Below are positions 7,398 through 17,103 of a DNA stretch of 64,000 nucleotides, one piece after another. Within the stretch, counting starts at the first letter, position 1, and every line of letters starts with the position of its first letter. A model generated the notes under the pieces. It was not told the origin of the DNA and did not search any database. It worked only from the letters and a program-made list of their open reading frames with translations. A program made the position numbers and the translations under genes. Origin of the DNA: Umezawaea tangerina (GTDB lineage Bacteria > Actinomycetota > Actinomycetes > Mycobacteriales > Pseudonocardiaceae). The stretch lies in contig NZ_PVTF01000003.1 in the NCBI RefSeq assembly GCF_003002815.1, positions 1 to 64,000 of the forward strand. The letters are read 5' to 3'.

Positions 7398-7835
7398 TCA
7401 CCCGTTCGTGGCGGGCAGGTGCCCCGCGAGGGCGGCGAGCAGCGCCTCGCGCCTCGGCACCCCACCGACCCGCAGGATCTCCGCTCCGCTGCTGCTCAGC
7501 GCCAGGGTGGTCGGGGTCCGCAGCACGCCGAGCTCGCGGGCGACCTCGGGCATGCTCGTCACGTCCAGGTCGACGTGGTGCAGGCCCTCGGTCCGGCCCG
7601 CCAGGTCGGCCAGCAGCACGCGGGTCTGCCTGCACGGGGTGCAGAAGGTCGTCGACAGCTGCACCAGCGTGACCGGGTCGTCCGGGTGCAGGGCGGCGCG
7701 GACCGGGCCCGGCAGCGCGGGCCCGGTCGCGACCGGGGCGGCCGACGTCCTGATCCGGCCTTCGCGGGCGCGCAGCAGCAGACCGGTCGCGCCCACCGCG
7801 ACCAGCACCGCCACCAGCGCCCACAGACCGGTCAT
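7398..7835 (-). CDS. Membrane-anchored thioredoxin-like protein
   Basis: Residues 1-22 form a transmembrane anchor (MTGLWALVAVLVAVGATGLL). They are followed by a thioredoxin fold with the redox motif FCTPCRQTR and the cis-proline segment LGVLRTPTTLAL. With 145 aa it matches thioredoxin-domain proteins that act on extracytoplasmic or membrane thiols. It is the last gene of the hydrolase-LmeA-thioredoxin operon; its start lies one base after the LmeA-gene stop. The exact partner is unknown. Confidence 0.85.
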   Translation of the reverse strand: MTGLWALVAVLVAVGATGLLLRAREGRIRTSAAPVATGPALPGPVRAALHPDDPVTLVQLSTTFCTPCRQTRVLLADLAGRTEGLHHVDLDVTSMPEVARELGVLRTPTTLALSSSGAEILRVGGVPRREALLAALAGHLPATNG

Positions 7836-7836
7836 G

Positions 7837-8646
7837 TCAGCCGTTGCCCTCGTCCAGGGGGATGTTGTCCACGGTGCCCTCCACCGTGAACGCACCACTC
7901 TCCACCTGCACGGCGGTCGGTGTCACGGTGAACGGCAGCACACCGGGGTCGATCTTGATGCTGAGCGCCTGCTTGAGCTGCGGGATGAACTGCTCCAGCG
8001 ACAGGTCGTCGATCTTCAGCTCGTTCGCCGCCAGCTCGACCTGGCCGCCGATCAGCGTCACGGTGCCGTACGCGGTGAGCGAGATCTTGCGGCCCGCCAG
8101 CGTCGTGTTCCCGCTCAGCTTCACCGCGGCGGACGTGCGCGGCGCGGCGGCGGCCTGCTCCTCCGTCACCTCGGCGCGGGTGTCCGGCTCGATCGCCATG
8201 TCGGTGAACGGCGTGACCTGGTTGACCAGCCGGTTCAGGTCGTTCGCCTTGATCTTGACGCGGCCCTGGACCCGGTCGATCTTGGCGCCCTTGGTGTTGC
8301 CCGCGAGCAGGTTCGACAGCTCGATCCGGGTGTGCAGCAGGTTCGCCTGGATCTCCAGGTCCCGCAGCTGGTCGCGCACCGGCACCCCGGTCGCGCTGAT
8401 CTCGATGTCCTTGTAGTCACCGCCCAGCGCCTGGGTGATGAAGGGGAACCCGTTGATCCGCACGGACGGGTCCTCGGCGAGCCCGAGCTTCGCGCGCATC
8501 TTCTGCGCGACCTGGTACTCGCCCGCGGCGGCCAGCGCGAAGTCGGCGCCGACGAGCAGGGCGACCAGCACCAGCAGGGCGATGATCCACTTGCGGCCCC
8601 GTGACGGGCGTCGTTTCGGGGCGGTCCTGCGGGTCGGGGCGGTCAT
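7837..8646 (-). CDS. LmeA-family phospholipid-binding protein (DUF2993)
   Basis: The 269-aa protein has a basic N-terminus, one membrane span (residues about 20-42) and a DUF2993 domain with INGFPFITQALGGDYKDIEI and a long beta-rich lipid-binding region. In mycobacteria LmeA binds phospholipids in the periplasm and affects lipomannan elongation; here only a general envelope role can be inferred. The ATG overlaps the upstream hydrolase stop as ATGA, so the genes are coupled. Confidence 0.85.
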   Translation of the reverse strand: MTAPTRRTAPKRRPSRGRKWIIALLVLVALLVGADFALAAAGEYQVAQKMRAKLGLAEDPSVRINGFPFITQALGGDYKDIEISATGVPVRDQLRDLEIQANLLHTRIELSNLLAGNTKGAKIDRVQGRVKIKANDLNRLVNQVTPFTDMAIEPDTRAEVTEEQAAAAPRTSAAVKLSGNTTLAGRKISLTAYGTVTLIGGQVELAANELKIDDLSLEQFIPQLKQALSIKIDPGVLPFTVTPTAVQVESGAFTVEGTVDNIPLDEGNG

Positions 8647-9473
8647 CCGTGTCCTTCTGGGGCAGACGCGTGGTCGAGCCAGGCCGCGATCCGGTCCACG
8701 AGCACCGGCGTCATCGCCGATTCCGCGTGCCGGGTCGCGGGCTCCAACCACAGTTCGGAGTGCCCACGTGACGCCCGGTGCAGGGCGACTCCGTGGTCGG
8801 GGCTGAAGTAATGATCGTCCTCACCATGCACCACCAGCAGTGGGGTGGGCGTGATTCGGTGCACCACCTCCAGAGGGCTCTCCGGAGGAGTGGCCCAGGG
8901 GTCGCCCAACCGCACGCCGAGCAAACGTGCGGCCAGCCGTCCGTGCGGCTGCTCCAGCAGCCAGTGCACCCGGCGCATCGCGACGCTCTCCCGCACCCAC
9001 CACCGCGACGGTCCGCTGACCGCGGCGACGGCGTCCGGGCGGTCCGCCGCGAGAGCGGCGTGCCGGATGGCGATCGAGGCGCCCATCGAGAACCCGACCG
9101 TGACGATTCTCCGGTAGCCGAGGGCGCGCGCCAGCCCCACGCCCGCCGCCAGGTCGTGGACCTCGTCGGCGCCGACCGTGGACCGGCCCGCCGACCGACC
9201 GTGCCCGCGGAAGTCGAGCGCGACGACACCTCCGTGCCGCGCAAATCGATTCAGCACCCGGCTCACGGCGGGCTTGCGAACGTGGTTCGTGAAGCCGTGG
9301 CCGATCACGAAAGCAAGATCGGTAACGCCCTGTACAGCGGTTATGTGCACTCCGTGCAGGAGCACGCCGTCGTGTGACATGGATGTAACAGGCGTGACGC
9401 TTGTGGAAACAACTGTGACCCTGACCTGTTGACCTGGGTCTTTCGTGGATCGCACCGGTATTGTCTCCGTCAT
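8643..9473 (-). CDS. Alpha/beta hydrolase
   Basis: The protein of about 276 aa has an alpha/beta hydrolase fold. It shows the oxyanion region FVIGHGFTNH, the motif LDFRGHGRSAG, the nucleophile elbow VGFSMGAS, the acid in VVHGEDDHYF and the catalytic histidine in ATRHAES. The substrate is unknown. The start is uncertain: ATGs at 9473 (MTETIPVRS) and 9380 (MSHDGVLLHG) both lack a good ribosome site; I chose the longer. It heads the hydrolase-LmeA-thioredoxin operon and is divergent from glnR. Confidence 0.82.
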   Translation of the reverse strand: MTETIPVRSTKDPGQQVRVTVVSTSVTPVTSMSHDGVLLHGVHITAVQGVTDLAFVIGHGFTNHVRKPAVSRVLNRFARHGGVVALDFRGHGRSAGRSTVGADEVHDLAAGVGLARALGYRRIVTVGFSMGASIAIRHAALAADRPDAVAAVSGPSRWWVRESVAMRRVHWLLEQPHGRLAARLLGVRLGDPWATPPESPLEVVHRITPTPLLVVHGEDDHYFSPDHGVALHRASRGHSELWLEPATRHAESAMTPVLVDRIAAWLDHASAPEGHG

Positions 9474-9553
9474 CCGCAGGCAACGGGGCCCGGTCACCGT
9501 ACGCTGCTGGGCTGGTTCGGTGACCAGTCACCAGCCACATAGGAGGGCCCGCG

Positions 9554-10312
9554 ATGAGCATCGACGTGCTGCTGCTGACCACCGACTCCGACCCCGAGGC
9601 GGTGCTGCCCGCGCTGTCCCTGCTGCCCCACGAGGTCCGCCCGCTCCGGCCCGAGGTCTCCGCACTCCTGGAGGCGGGACCGCACGACATCGTCCTGGTC
9701 GACGCCAGGACCGACCTGGCGGGCGCGCGCAGCCTCTGCCGCCTGCTGGACAGCAGCGGCGTGGACGTCCCGGTCGTCGCCGTCGTGACGGAAGGCGGTC
9801 TCGTCGCCGTCACCTCCGACTGGAGCGTCGACGAGATCCTGCTCCCCACCTCCGGCCCCGCCGAGGTCGACGCCCGCCTCCGCCTCGTCCGGTCCCGCCG
9901 CGGCACCGCGCAGTCCGGTGGCGACGGCTCGATCCAGCTCGGCGAGCTGGTCATCGACGAGGCCACCTACACCGCCCGCCTCAAGGGCAGGCCCCTCGAC
10001 CTCACCTACAAGGAGTTCGAGCTCCTCAAGTACCTCGCCCAGCACGCGGGCCGCGTCTTCACCCGCGCCCAGCTGCTCCAGGAGGTCTGGGGCTACGACT
10101 TCTTCGGCGGCACCCGCACCGTGGACGTCCACGTCCGCCGCCTCCGCGCGAAGCTCGGCCCCGAGCACGAGTCGCTCATCGGCACCGTCCGCAACGTCGG
10201 CTACAAGTTCGTCCGCCCGCCGCGTCCGGGCGCCGTCCGCCGCGGCGTCGACCAGCTGACCGACCCGGCCGACACCAGCGCCATCGAGGACGCGGAGTTC
10301 TACCGCGTCTGA
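9554..10312 (+). CDS. glnR: GlnR-type OmpR-family nitrogen regulator
   Basis: The 252-aa orphan response-regulator-like protein has a degenerate receiver domain ([55 protein letters not shown]). A winged-helix DNA-binding domain follows ([20 protein letters not shown], then [13 protein letters not shown] and [11 protein letters not shown]). These are hallmarks of actinobacterial GlnR, which controls nitrogen assimilation genes. No phospho-donor kinase lies alongside. An AGGAGGG box precedes the ATG, and a hairpin terminator follows the gene. The C-terminal tail after the winged helix (about 35 residues) is variable in the family. Confidence 0.87.
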   Translation: MSIDVLLLTTDSDPEAVLPALSLLPHEVRPLRPEVSALLEAGPHDIVLVDARTDLAGARSLCRLLDSSGVDVPVVAVVTEGGLVAVTSDWSVDEILLPTSGPAEVDARLRLVRSRRGTAQSGGDGSIQLGELVIDEATYTARLKGRPLDLTYKEFELLKYLAQHAGRVFTRAQLLQEVWGYDFFGGTRTVDVHVRRLRAKLGPEHESLIGTVRNVGYKFVRPPRPGAVRRGVDQLTDPADTSAIEDAEFYRV

Positions 10313-10324
10313 CCCCGCCCCACC

Positions 10325-10356
10325 AATCGCCCTCCACCCCCGGGTGGGGGGCGATT
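10325..10356 (+). terminator. Terminator after glnR
   Basis: Nearly perfect 15-bp arms AATCGCCCTCCACCC and GGGTGGGGGGCGATT enclose a tiny loop, 13 bp after the glnR stop. Confidence 0.7.
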
Positions 10357-10491
10357 CGGCGTCTGCCCGGCCTGTTCGCAACCTGCCTCGCTCCGCGCCT
10401 CCGCGCCCGGAACGGACCTTGTCGAAGATCACCCCGGGTCCGGGCCGGTCACCGGTGATCTCCACCCGCCCCCACCCGGTACGGTCGGGGT

Positions 10492-11379
10492 GTGGCTGAG
10501 TCGAGCTGGCACAACGAGCTGTCCGAAGCGCAGGCCGACGAGGTCGGCGCGGTGTTGGCCGCGGCCGAGCGGGTCGACGGCGTGGCCCCCGTCGGGGAGC
10601 ACGTCCGCCTCCGGATGCGTCCCGGCGCGAGGGGCAGCGCGCACCTGCTGGCCCGCGTCGACGGCGTGGTCGTCGGGTACGCGCACCTGGACCTCCTGGG
10701 CGACTCGGCGGGCAACCAGGTCGCCGAGCTCGTGGTGCACCCCGAGCACCGCAAGCAGGGCGTGGGGACCGAGGTGGGCACGGCGGTGGTGGCGAAGTCC
10801 GCGCCGTTGCGGGTCTGGGCGCACGGGAACCACCCCGGTGCCGCGGCGCTGGCCGGGAAGCTCGGGTTCCGCAACGTCCGCGAGCTGCGGCGGATGCGCC
10901 GGTCGCTGGACGGCGAGCTGCCGTCGGCGCCGCTGCCCGAAGGCGTGCGGCTGCGGGCGTTCGTGCCCGGCCAGGACGAGGCCGGTGTGGTGTTCGTGAA
11001 CCACCGCGCGTTCTCGTGGCACCCCGAGCAGGGCGCCATGAGCATCGAGGACGTGCACCACAAGGAGGCCGAGGACTGGTTCGACCCGAAGGGCTTCCTG
11101 CTCGCGGTGGACGACCAGGGGACGCTGCTGGGCTTCCACTGGACCAAGGTGCACGAGCAGGCGGAGCCGCTCGGCGAGGTCTACGTCGTGGGAGTCGACC
11201 CGGACGCGCAGGGCGGCGGGCTCGGCAAGGCGCTGACCGTCGCGGGGCTGCGGTACCTGCAGGAGCAGGGGTTGCGGGAAGTGATGCTCTACGTCGAGTC
11301 GGACAACGCGGCCGCCGTTCGGGTGTACACCCGGTTGGGGTTCACGCTGTGGGACTCCGACGTCCAGTACGGCCGCTAG
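10492..11379 (+). CDS. mshD: Mycothiol synthase
   Basis: The 295-aa protein contains two GNAT acetyltransferase domains. The first (about 1-145) has VAELVVHPEHRKQGVGTEVG, and the second (about 150-295) has YVVGVDPDAQGGGLGKALT. The family motif FVNHRAFSWHPEQG is present. MshD acetylates the cysteine amino group of Cys-GlcN-Ins in the last step of mycothiol synthesis. The GTG start is preceded by TACGGT ending 6 nt upstream, so the message is probably leaderless. It is monocistronic between glnR and pstS. Confidence 0.94.
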   Translation: MAESSWHNELSEAQADEVGAVLAAAERVDGVAPVGEHVRLRMRPGARGSAHLLARVDGVVVGYAHLDLLGDSAGNQVAELVVHPEHRKQGVGTEVGTAVVAKSAPLRVWAHGNHPGAAALAGKLGFRNVRELRRMRRSLDGELPSAPLPEGVRLRAFVPGQDEAGVVFVNHRAFSWHPEQGAMSIEDVHHKEAEDWFDPKGFLLAVDDQGTLLGFHWTKVHEQAEPLGEVYVVGVDPDAQGGGLGKALTVAGLRYLQEQGLREVMLYVESDNAAAVRVYTRLGFTLWDSDVQYGR

Positions 11380-11459
11380 TAGTCGGCCTGTCACGGAGGG
11401 CGAACGCGCAGGTCACGGACGTATCTCGAAGTGGCTTGACGGCTGAGTGCCCGTGTCCT

Positions 11460-11481
11460 GTTCACCCCTCGTTCACCTCGA
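11460..11481 (+). promoter_or_regulatory. PHO box (two 11-nt direct repeat units) upstream of pstS
   Basis: GTTCACCCCTC (11460-11470) and GTTCACCTCGA (11471-11481) are adjacent 11-nt units, each beginning GTTCACC, as in PhoP boxes of Streptomyces. The site lies about 100 bp upstream of the pstS start, consistent with induction by phosphate limitation. Confidence 0.8.
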
Positions 11482-11578
11482 CTAGGGCCGGTGTCCACCC
11501 TCGCTGCCTACCTTCCGTAGCGAGCGGCGACGTCCGTCGCGAAACCGCGCAAGCTTTCGGTAGGTGGAGGACCCCCAG

Positions 11579-12706
11579 GTGAAGATCCAGCGGCACGGCG
11601 CAGCACTCGGCCTCATCGCGGCCGGCGCGCTCCTGCTCACCGCTTGTGGCAGCGACAACAACGCTCCGGCTGGTTCGACCGGCGGGGCGTCCACCCCCGC
11701 CGCCTCGGCGGAGCAGGTCGACTGCACGGGCAAGGCCAAGCTGAACGCCGAGGGCTCGTCCGCGCAGAAGACCGCGATCGAGTCGTTCGTGCAGGTCTAC
11801 CAGCAGAAGTGCAAGGGCGCGGACCTCGCGTACAACGCGTCCGGCTCCGGCGCGGGCGTCAAGCAGTTCAACGCCGCGCAGGTCGACTTCGGCGGCTCCG
11901 ACTCCCCCCTCTCCAAGGAGAAGGGCGAGACCGACGCGGCCGCCACGCGCTGCAAGTCGAACCCGGCGTGGAACATCCCGCTGGTCTTCGGCCCGGTGGC
12001 GATCAGCTACAAGCTCGACGGCGTCACCGACCTGACGGTCAGCGGCGAGGTCGCCGCCAAGATCTTCAACGGCACCGTCAAGAAGTGGAACGACCCTGCG
12101 ATCACCGCCCTGAACAGCGGTGCGAAGCTGCCGGACAAGGACATCACCGTCGTCTACCGCTCCGACGAGTCCGGCACCACGGACAACTTCCAGAAGTACC
12201 TGACCGCCGCCTCCAAGGGTGCGTGGACCCAGGGCGACGGCAAGGCGTTCAAGGGCGGCCTCGGCGAGGGCAAGGAGAAGTCCGCGGGTGTGGCGCAGGC
12301 CGTCGCCTCCGTCGACGGCGCGGTGACCTACGTCGAGTGGTCGTTCGCCCAGGACAACAAGCTGTCCGTCGCGAAGATCGACAACGGTGCGGGCGCGGTC
12401 GAGCTGACCCCGGAGACCGTCGGCAAGGCCATCGACGGCGCGAAGGTGAAGGGCGAGGGCAACGACCTCGTCCTCGACCTGAACTCCATCTACGCCACCA
12501 CCGCCGCGGGCACCTACCCGCTGGTCCTCGCGACCTACGAGATCGTCTGCTCCAAGGGCTACGACGCCGACACCGCGAAGGCCGTCAAGGCGTTCCTCAC
12601 CGTCGCCGCTACCGACGGCCAGGCCGGCCTGACCGACGCCGGTTACGCGCCGCTGCCCAAGTCGTTCCAGGACAAGATCCTCACCGCCATCAAGGCGATC
12701 GCCTAG
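11579..12706 (+). CDS. pstS: Phosphate ABC transporter substrate-binding lipoprotein
   Basis: The 375-aa lipoprotein has a signal peptide ending in the lipobox LLTAC (Cys at residue 23), then a threonine/alanine-rich linker. The phosphate-binding core contains [36 protein letters not shown] and [14 protein letters not shown], all typical of PstS. It captures phosphate outside the membrane and delivers it to PstC/PstA. I chose the GTG at 11579 because GGTGGAGG lies 8 nt upstream; an in-frame GTG at 11564 is the alternative. It is the first gene of pstSCAB behind a PHO box. Confidence 0.96.
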   Translation: MKIQRHGAALGLIAAGALLLTACGSDNNAPAGSTGGASTPAASAEQVDCTGKAKLNAEGSSAQKTAIESFVQVYQQKCKGADLAYNASGSGAGVKQFNAAQVDFGGSDSPLSKEKGETDAAATRCKSNPAWNIPLVFGPVAISYKLDGVTDLTVSGEVAAKIFNGTVKKWNDPAITALNSGAKLPDKDITVVYRSDESGTTDNFQKYLTAASKGAWTQGDGKAFKGGLGEGKEKSAGVAQAVASVDGAVTYVEWSFAQDNKLSVAKIDNGAGAVELTPETVGKAIDGAKVKGEGNDLVLDLNSIYATTAAGTYPLVLATYEIVCSKGYDADTAKAVKAFLTVAATDGQAGLTDAGYAPLPKSFQDKILTAIKAIA

Positions 12707-12740
12707 GTCACCCGGACCTCGAGTCGACGCCGCGAACGCG

Positions 12741-13805
12741 ATGAGCGACCCTGTCGTGGTCAGGCCTCCAGGGGGCACCGGCACCGCCGGTGCCCCTCGG
12801 GGGGCTCGGACCCAACACCCAGCGCCACCCTCGGAGGCTCCGATTCCGCCGACAACGGAAGTCGAACCGAAGTCGCCCCACGTCCGACCGGGAGACCGGA
12901 TCTTCCGGGGCCTGGCCACCGGATCCGGCGTCTTCATCGTGGTCCTCATCGGGGCCATCGGGCTGTTCCTGCTCGTCCAGGCGATCCCGTCGCTGGCCCT
13001 GGACAACGCCAACTTCCTGTTCAGCCGCGAGTGGTCGACCGGCGACGTCACCAACATGCGGTACGGCATCCTCGACCTGTTCCTGGTCACCGTGGTGTCG
13101 GCCGCGTTCGCGCTGCTGATCGCGATGCCGGTCGCACTCGGCATCGCCCTCTTCCTCACCCAGTACGCGCCGCGCAGGCTCGCCCGGCCGTTCGCCTACG
13201 TCATCGACCTGCTCGCCGCCGTGCCGTCGATCATCTTCGGCCTGTGGGGCCTGTTCGTCCTCGGCCCGGTGCTCACGCCGCTCGGCGAGTGGCTGATCTC
13301 CAGCCTCGGCTTCATCCCGCTGTTCGCCAAGGGCAACGTCAGCATCGCGCTGGGCGGCACGATCTTCACCGCGGGCATCGTCCTGGCGGTCATGATCCTG
13401 CCGATCATCACGGCGGTCAGCCGCGAGGTGTTCGACCGCACGCCCGGACCGCACATCGAGGGCGCCATCGCGCTCGGCGCCACGAAGTGGGAGGTCGTGC
13501 GCACCACGGTGCTCCCGTTCGGCAAGGCCGGTTACGTCAGCGCCTCGATGCTCGGCCTCGGCCGGGCGCTCGGCGAGACCATCGCGCTGACGATCATCCT
13601 GAGCGCCACCGGTTCCTCGTTCGGCTGGAGCCTCTTCGACGGCGGCGCCACGTTCGCCTCGAAGATCGCGCTGGCCGCCCCGGAGTTCAACGACCCCAAG
13701 TCGGCAGGCGCCTACATCGCAGCGGGCCTCGTGCTGTTCGTGCTGACCTTCGTGGTCAACGCGGCCGCCAGGACGATCGTCGCCGGTCACAAGGAGTACG
13801 AATGA
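12741..13805 (+). CDS. pstC: Phosphate ABC transporter permease PstC
   Basis: The 354-aa membrane protein has a proline-rich cytoplasmic start of about 50 residues, then six hydrophobic spans. The permease signature includes [20 protein letters not shown] (EAA loop) followed by [15 protein letters not shown]. It forms the membrane channel with PstA. It starts 34 bp after pstS and its last codon overlaps the pstA start (ATGA). Confidence 0.95.
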   Translation: MSDPVVVRPPGGTGTAGAPRGARTQHPAPPSEAPIPPTTEVEPKSPHVRPGDRIFRGLATGSGVFIVVLIGAIGLFLLVQAIPSLALDNANFLFSREWSTGDVTNMRYGILDLFLVTVVSAAFALLIAMPVALGIALFLTQYAPRRLARPFAYVIDLLAAVPSIIFGLWGLFVLGPVLTPLGEWLISSLGFIPLFAKGNVSIALGGTIFTAGIVLAVMILPIITAVSREVFDRTPGPHIEGAIALGATKWEVVRTTVLPFGKAGYVSASMLGLGRALGETIALTIILSATGSSFGWSLFDGGATFASKIALAAPEFNDPKSAGAYIAAGLVLFVLTFVVNAAARTIVAGHKEYE

Positions 13806-14716
13806 GCACCGACACGACCGACCTCACGCGGCTGGCGACGCCGCCGACGTTCCAGAGCGTCAGCGGCGCCCGCAAGGCGAAGAACCTCACCGCCACGGTG
13901 CTCGTCAGCCTGGCGTTCGCGATCGCGGTCATCCCGCTGGTGTGGGTGCTCTACACCGTGCTCCAGCGCGGCTTCCCGGTCATCCTCAACGCCGACTGGT
14001 GGCAGAAGTCGTTGTCCGGCCTGCTGTCCAGGCAGACCGGTGGCGGTGTCTACCACGCGATCTACGGCACCCTGGTGCAGGGCCTGGTCTGCGGCGTGAT
14101 CTCCGTGCCGATCGGCCTGTTCGTCGCGGTGTACCTGGTGGAGTACGGCGGCCGCTCGCGGCTGTCGAAGGCGACCACGTTCATGGTCGACATCCTCACC
14201 GGTGTGCCCTCGATCGTCGCCGCGCTGTTCGTGTACTCGCTGTGGATCACCACGTTCGGCTTCGGCCGCAGCGGTTTCGCGGTGTCGCTGGCGCTGGTGC
14301 TGCTGATGGTGCCGGTGATCGTCCGCACCACCGAGGAGATGCTCAAGATCGTCCCGGACGAGCTGCGCGAGGCGTCCTACGCGCTGGGCATCCCCAAGTG
14401 GAAGACGATCGTGAAGATCGTCATCCCGACCGCGCTGTCCGGCATCCTCACCGGCGTCATGCTGGCCCTCGCCCGCGTCATGGGCGAGACCGCGCCGGTG
14501 CTCGTGCTCGCCGCGTACGCCCCGTACATCAACTACAACCTCTTCGACGGCCCCATGGCCTCGTTGCCGTTGCTGATGACCTCGGAGCGCAACAACCCCA
14601 CCGACGCGGGCTTCGACCGCATCTGGGGCGCGGCGATCACCCTTGTCCTGATCATCACGCTGTTCAACCTGCTGGCGACCGTGATCTCGCGGTGGCTCGC
14701 GCCGAAGACCAAGTGA
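13802..14716 (+). CDS. pstA: Phosphate ABC transporter permease PstA
   Basis: The 304-aa permease has six membrane spans and the PstA hallmarks [36 protein letters not shown] (EAA loop) and [19 protein letters not shown]. It pairs with PstC and is driven by PstB. The ATG overlaps the pstC stop as ATGA. The start [11 protein letters not shown] is the only good candidate. Confidence 0.95.
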   Translation: MSTDTTDLTRLATPPTFQSVSGARKAKNLTATVLVSLAFAIAVIPLVWVLYTVLQRGFPVILNADWWQKSLSGLLSRQTGGGVYHAIYGTLVQGLVCGVISVPIGLFVAVYLVEYGGRSRLSKATTFMVDILTGVPSIVAALFVYSLWITTFGFGRSGFAVSLALVLLMVPVIVRTTEEMLKIVPDELREASYALGIPKWKTIVKIVIPTALSGILTGVMLALARVMGETAPVLVLAAYAPYINYNLFDGPMASLPLLMTSERNNPTDAGFDRIWGAAITLVLIITLFNLLATVISRWLAPKTK

Positions 14717-14733
14717 GCGGGCGGTAAGTAGCG

Positions 14734-15510
14734 ATGGCGAAGCGCATCGACGTCAAGGACCTCAACCTCTTCTACGGCAAGTTCCACGCCGTGCAGCAGG
14801 TTTCGCTCTCCGTGCCGCCGCGCAACGTGACCGCGTTCATCGGTCCGTCGGGCTGCGGCAAGTCCACCGTGCTGCGGTCGCTGAACCGCATGCACGAGGT
14901 CGCCCCCGGCGCACGGGTCGAGGGCACGGTGCAGCTGGACGGCGAGGACATCTACGCGTCCACTGTGGACCCGGTGCAGGTGCGGCGCACCATCGGCATG
15001 GTGTTCCAGCGCCCCAACCCGTTCCCCACGATGTCGATCCGCGACAACGTGGTGGCCGGGCTGAAGCTGGCCGGGGTCAAGAACAAGAAGCAGCTCGACG
15101 AGGTGGCCGAGCGGTCGCTGCGCGGGGCGAACCTCTGGAACGAGGTCAAGGACCGGATGGACCGGCCCGGTGGCGGGCTGTCCGGTGGTCAGCAGCAGAG
15201 GCTGTGCATCGCGCGGGCGATCGCCGTGCAGCCGGACGTGCTGCTGATGGACGAGCCGTGCTCGGCGCTGGACCCGATCTCGACCCTGGCGATCGAGGAC
15301 CTGATCACGGAGCTGAAGAAGGAGTACACGATCGTCATCGTGACCCACAACATGCAGCAGGCCGCGCGGGTCAGCGACCAGACGGCGTTCTTCAACCTGC
15401 TCGGCGTCGGCCAGCCCGGTCAGCTGATCGAGGTCGACGACACTGAGAAGATCTTCTCCAACCCGACCCAGAAGGCGACCGAGGACTACATCTCGGGCCG
15501 TTTCGGCTGA
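14734..15510 (+). CDS. pstB: Phosphate ABC transporter ATP-binding protein
   Basis: The 258-aa ATPase shows Walker [10 protein letters not shown] (near residues 37-45), the family motif [14 protein letters not shown], the Q-loop region FQRPNPFP, the ABC signature LSGGQQQR and Walker [15 protein letters not shown]. It ends YISGRFG, as PstB proteins do. It energises phosphate import through PstCA. It begins 17 bp after pstA and closes the operon. Confidence 0.96.
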   Translation: MAKRIDVKDLNLFYGKFHAVQQVSLSVPPRNVTAFIGPSGCGKSTVLRSLNRMHEVAPGARVEGTVQLDGEDIYASTVDPVQVRRTIGMVFQRPNPFPTMSIRDNVVAGLKLAGVKNKKQLDEVAERSLRGANLWNEVKDRMDRPGGGLSGGQQQRLCIARAIAVQPDVLLMDEPCSALDPISTLAIEDLITELKKEYTIVIVTHNMQQAARVSDQTAFFNLLGVGQPGQLIEVDDTEKIFSNPTQKATEDYISGRFG

Positions 15511-15528
15511 GTTCCCGGCGAGTGCCGG

Positions 15529-15560
15529 AGGCCCGTCCTGCTCGTCAGGGCGGGCCTTTT
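15529..15560 (+). terminator. Terminator of the pst operon
   Basis: A GC-rich stem GGCCCGTCCTG / CAGGGCGGGCC with one G-T pair is followed by TTTT, about 20 bp after pstB. Confidence 0.75.
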
Positions 15561-15566
15561 CGCACG

Positions 15567-16046
15567 TCAGACGGGTTCGCCGAGGTCGCGGGCGAGCCAG
15601 CCGGGGGTGTCCAGGCGGATGGGGGACTCGCCGAGCAGGGCGGTGAGGTGCTGTTCCAGCACCTCCAGCTGCGCGGTCCCGATCCGCTCCTCCCACCGGT
15701 GGCGCAGCTCGTCGAAGATGGCCTCGCCCGCCCGCAGCACCTCGAAACCGAGCGGCGTCACCTCCAGGCGCTTGCGGCGGGCGTCCACGGGGTCGGCGCC
15801 GCGCGAGACGTAGCCGCGGTCCTGGAGCACCGCGATGGTCTTCGCCGCGGCCTGCTTGGAGACGGAGAGCCTGCGGCCCAGCTCGGAGGCGTTGTCGGCG
15901 CCCGCGGCGATGGCCCGCATGGCGAAGTCGTGGACGGGGCGCACGTCGTCGTGGCCCTGGGCGGCCAGTTCGGTCATGGCGCCGTCCACCAGTGACCGGA
16001 AGCCCGCGAGCAGGAGCAGTGCGAGGTCGGCGCCGGAACGTGGCAT
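15567..16046 (-). CDS. MarR-family transcriptional regulator
   Basis: The 159-aa protein has a MarR winged helix: NASELGRRLSVSKQAAAKTI is the recognition region, followed by the wing RGADPVDARRKRLEVTPLG. The ATG at 16046 (MPRSGADLALL) matches the usual family start. It is divergent from an alpha/beta hydrolase gene. The shared 85-bp region holds two matching operators (16076-16090 and 16100-16114), so it probably represses both genes and responds to a small ligand, possibly a substrate of the hydrolase. Confidence 0.87.
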   Translation of the reverse strand: MPRSGADLALLLLAGFRSLVDGAMTELAAQGHDDVRPVHDFAMRAIAAGADNASELGRRLSVSKQAAAKTIAVLQDRGYVSRGADPVDARRKRLEVTPLGFEVLRAGEAIFDELRHRWEERIGTAQLEVLEQHLTALLGESPIRLDTPGWLARDLGEPV

Positions 16047-16075
16047 GGGGGCAGCGTACGACAGGGGTAGACGTG

Positions 16076-16114
16076 GACAACCAGGTTGACTATTGTTTCG
16101 ACAACACGGTTGTC
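16076..16114. promoter_or_regulatory. Twin MarR operators
   Basis: GACAAC-N3-GTTGAC (16076-16090) and the perfect palindrome GACAAC-N3-GTTGTC (16100-16114) have centres 24 bp apart in the MarR/hydrolase intergenic region. On the minus strand TTGGAC and AATAGT with a 17-bp spacer overlap them as a candidate marR promoter. Confidence 0.7.
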
Positions 16115-16131
16115 CAATTGAGGAGGCGGCG

Positions 16132-17004
16132 ATGAGCCTGTCGGTGGAAGTCGAGCACCACCACGTCGAGGTCAACGGGACCGCGCTGCACTACGTCGAG
16201 GCGGGTACCGGCGGGTCGCCGATCCTGCTGGTGCACGGGTTCCCGGAGACGTGGTGGGCCTTCCGGGACCTGATCCCCCTGCTCGCCGCGGAGCACCGGG
16301 TGTTCGCGGTGGACCTGCGCGGGTTCGGCGACTCCGGCAACGAGGTCGGCGACTACTCCAGCGCGGCGTCGGCGGAGGACCTGCACCAGCTGATCGGGAG
16401 CCTGGGGGTCGGGCCGGTGCACGTGACCGGGCAGGACGTCGCCGGGGCGACGGTGTTCCGGCTGGCGGTGGAGCACCCGGAGGACGTGCGCAGCCTCGTG
16501 GCGATCGAGACGGGGCTGCCCGGCTTCGGGGTGGAACGGCTCGCCGACGTGACGAGCGGTGGGACCTGGTACATCGGTGTGCTTGCGGCGGAAGGGGTTC
16601 CGGAGCTGGTGCTCACCGGCCGCGAGCGGGAGTTCTTGGGGGAGTTCGTGTTCCCGGCGCTGACGGCCGTCCCCGGGGCGGTGACCGAGGCCGACGTCGA
16701 GGAGTTCGTCCGGACCTACTCGCGCGACGGCGGGTGGCGGGGAGCGACCGGGCTGTACCGGTCGATGCTGCGGGAGGGGGACGAGATCAAGGCGCTCGCG
16801 GAGTCGCCCGGTGTGGCGGTGCCGGTGCTGGCGGTCGGCGCGGGTGGCGGGTCGTTCACCAGCACGACGATGACGCGGGCCGTGGCGGGGGAGGTCGTGT
16901 CGGTGTCGCTCGACGGAGTCGGGCACTACGCCGCGATGGAGGCGCCCGAGAAGCTGGCGGAGGTGCTGCTGGAGTTCACCGGCCGGGTGGACGCCGCCCG
17001 GTAG
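16132..17004 (+). CDS. Alpha/beta hydrolase (epoxide hydrolase-like)
   Basis: The 290-aa protein reads like soluble epoxide hydrolases or haloalkane-dehalogenase relatives: [19 protein letters not shown] (oxyanion HGFP), [10 protein letters not shown], then the elbow [14 protein letters not shown]. Here the nucleophile position is the aspartate of GQDVAG. The closing histidine lies in [13 protein letters not shown]. The Asp nucleophile supports epoxide-hydrolase or dehalogenase chemistry over an esterase. An AGGAGG box precedes the ATG. It is likely controlled by the divergent MarR protein. Confidence 0.82.
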   Translation: MSLSVEVEHHHVEVNGTALHYVEAGTGGSPILLVHGFPETWWAFRDLIPLLAAEHRVFAVDLRGFGDSGNEVGDYSSAASAEDLHQLIGSLGVGPVHVTGQDVAGATVFRLAVEHPEDVRSLVAIETGLPGFGVERLADVTSGGTWYIGVLAAEGVPELVLTGREREFLGEFVFPALTAVPGAVTEADVEEFVRTYSRDGGWRGATGLYRSMLREGDEIKALAESPGVAVPVLAVGAGGGSFTSTTMTRAVAGEVVSVSLDGVGHYAAMEAPEKLAEVLLEFTGRVDAAR

Positions 17005-17060
17005 CAGGCCGGTCGGACCTCGGCCGCGGAAGTGCCGGAACCCCAACCGCCGCAACGAGA

Positions 17061-17086
17061 AGGGCCCCGCCCGGAGGCGAGGCCCT
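17061..17086 (-). terminator. Terminator between the hydrolase and phoU
   Basis: 11-bp arms (17061-17071 and 17076-17086, one mismatch) with a CGGA loop lie between the convergent genes and probably serve phoU, possibly both. Confidence 0.6.
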
Positions 17087-17103
17087 GGTGGCGCGACGGG
17101 GTG

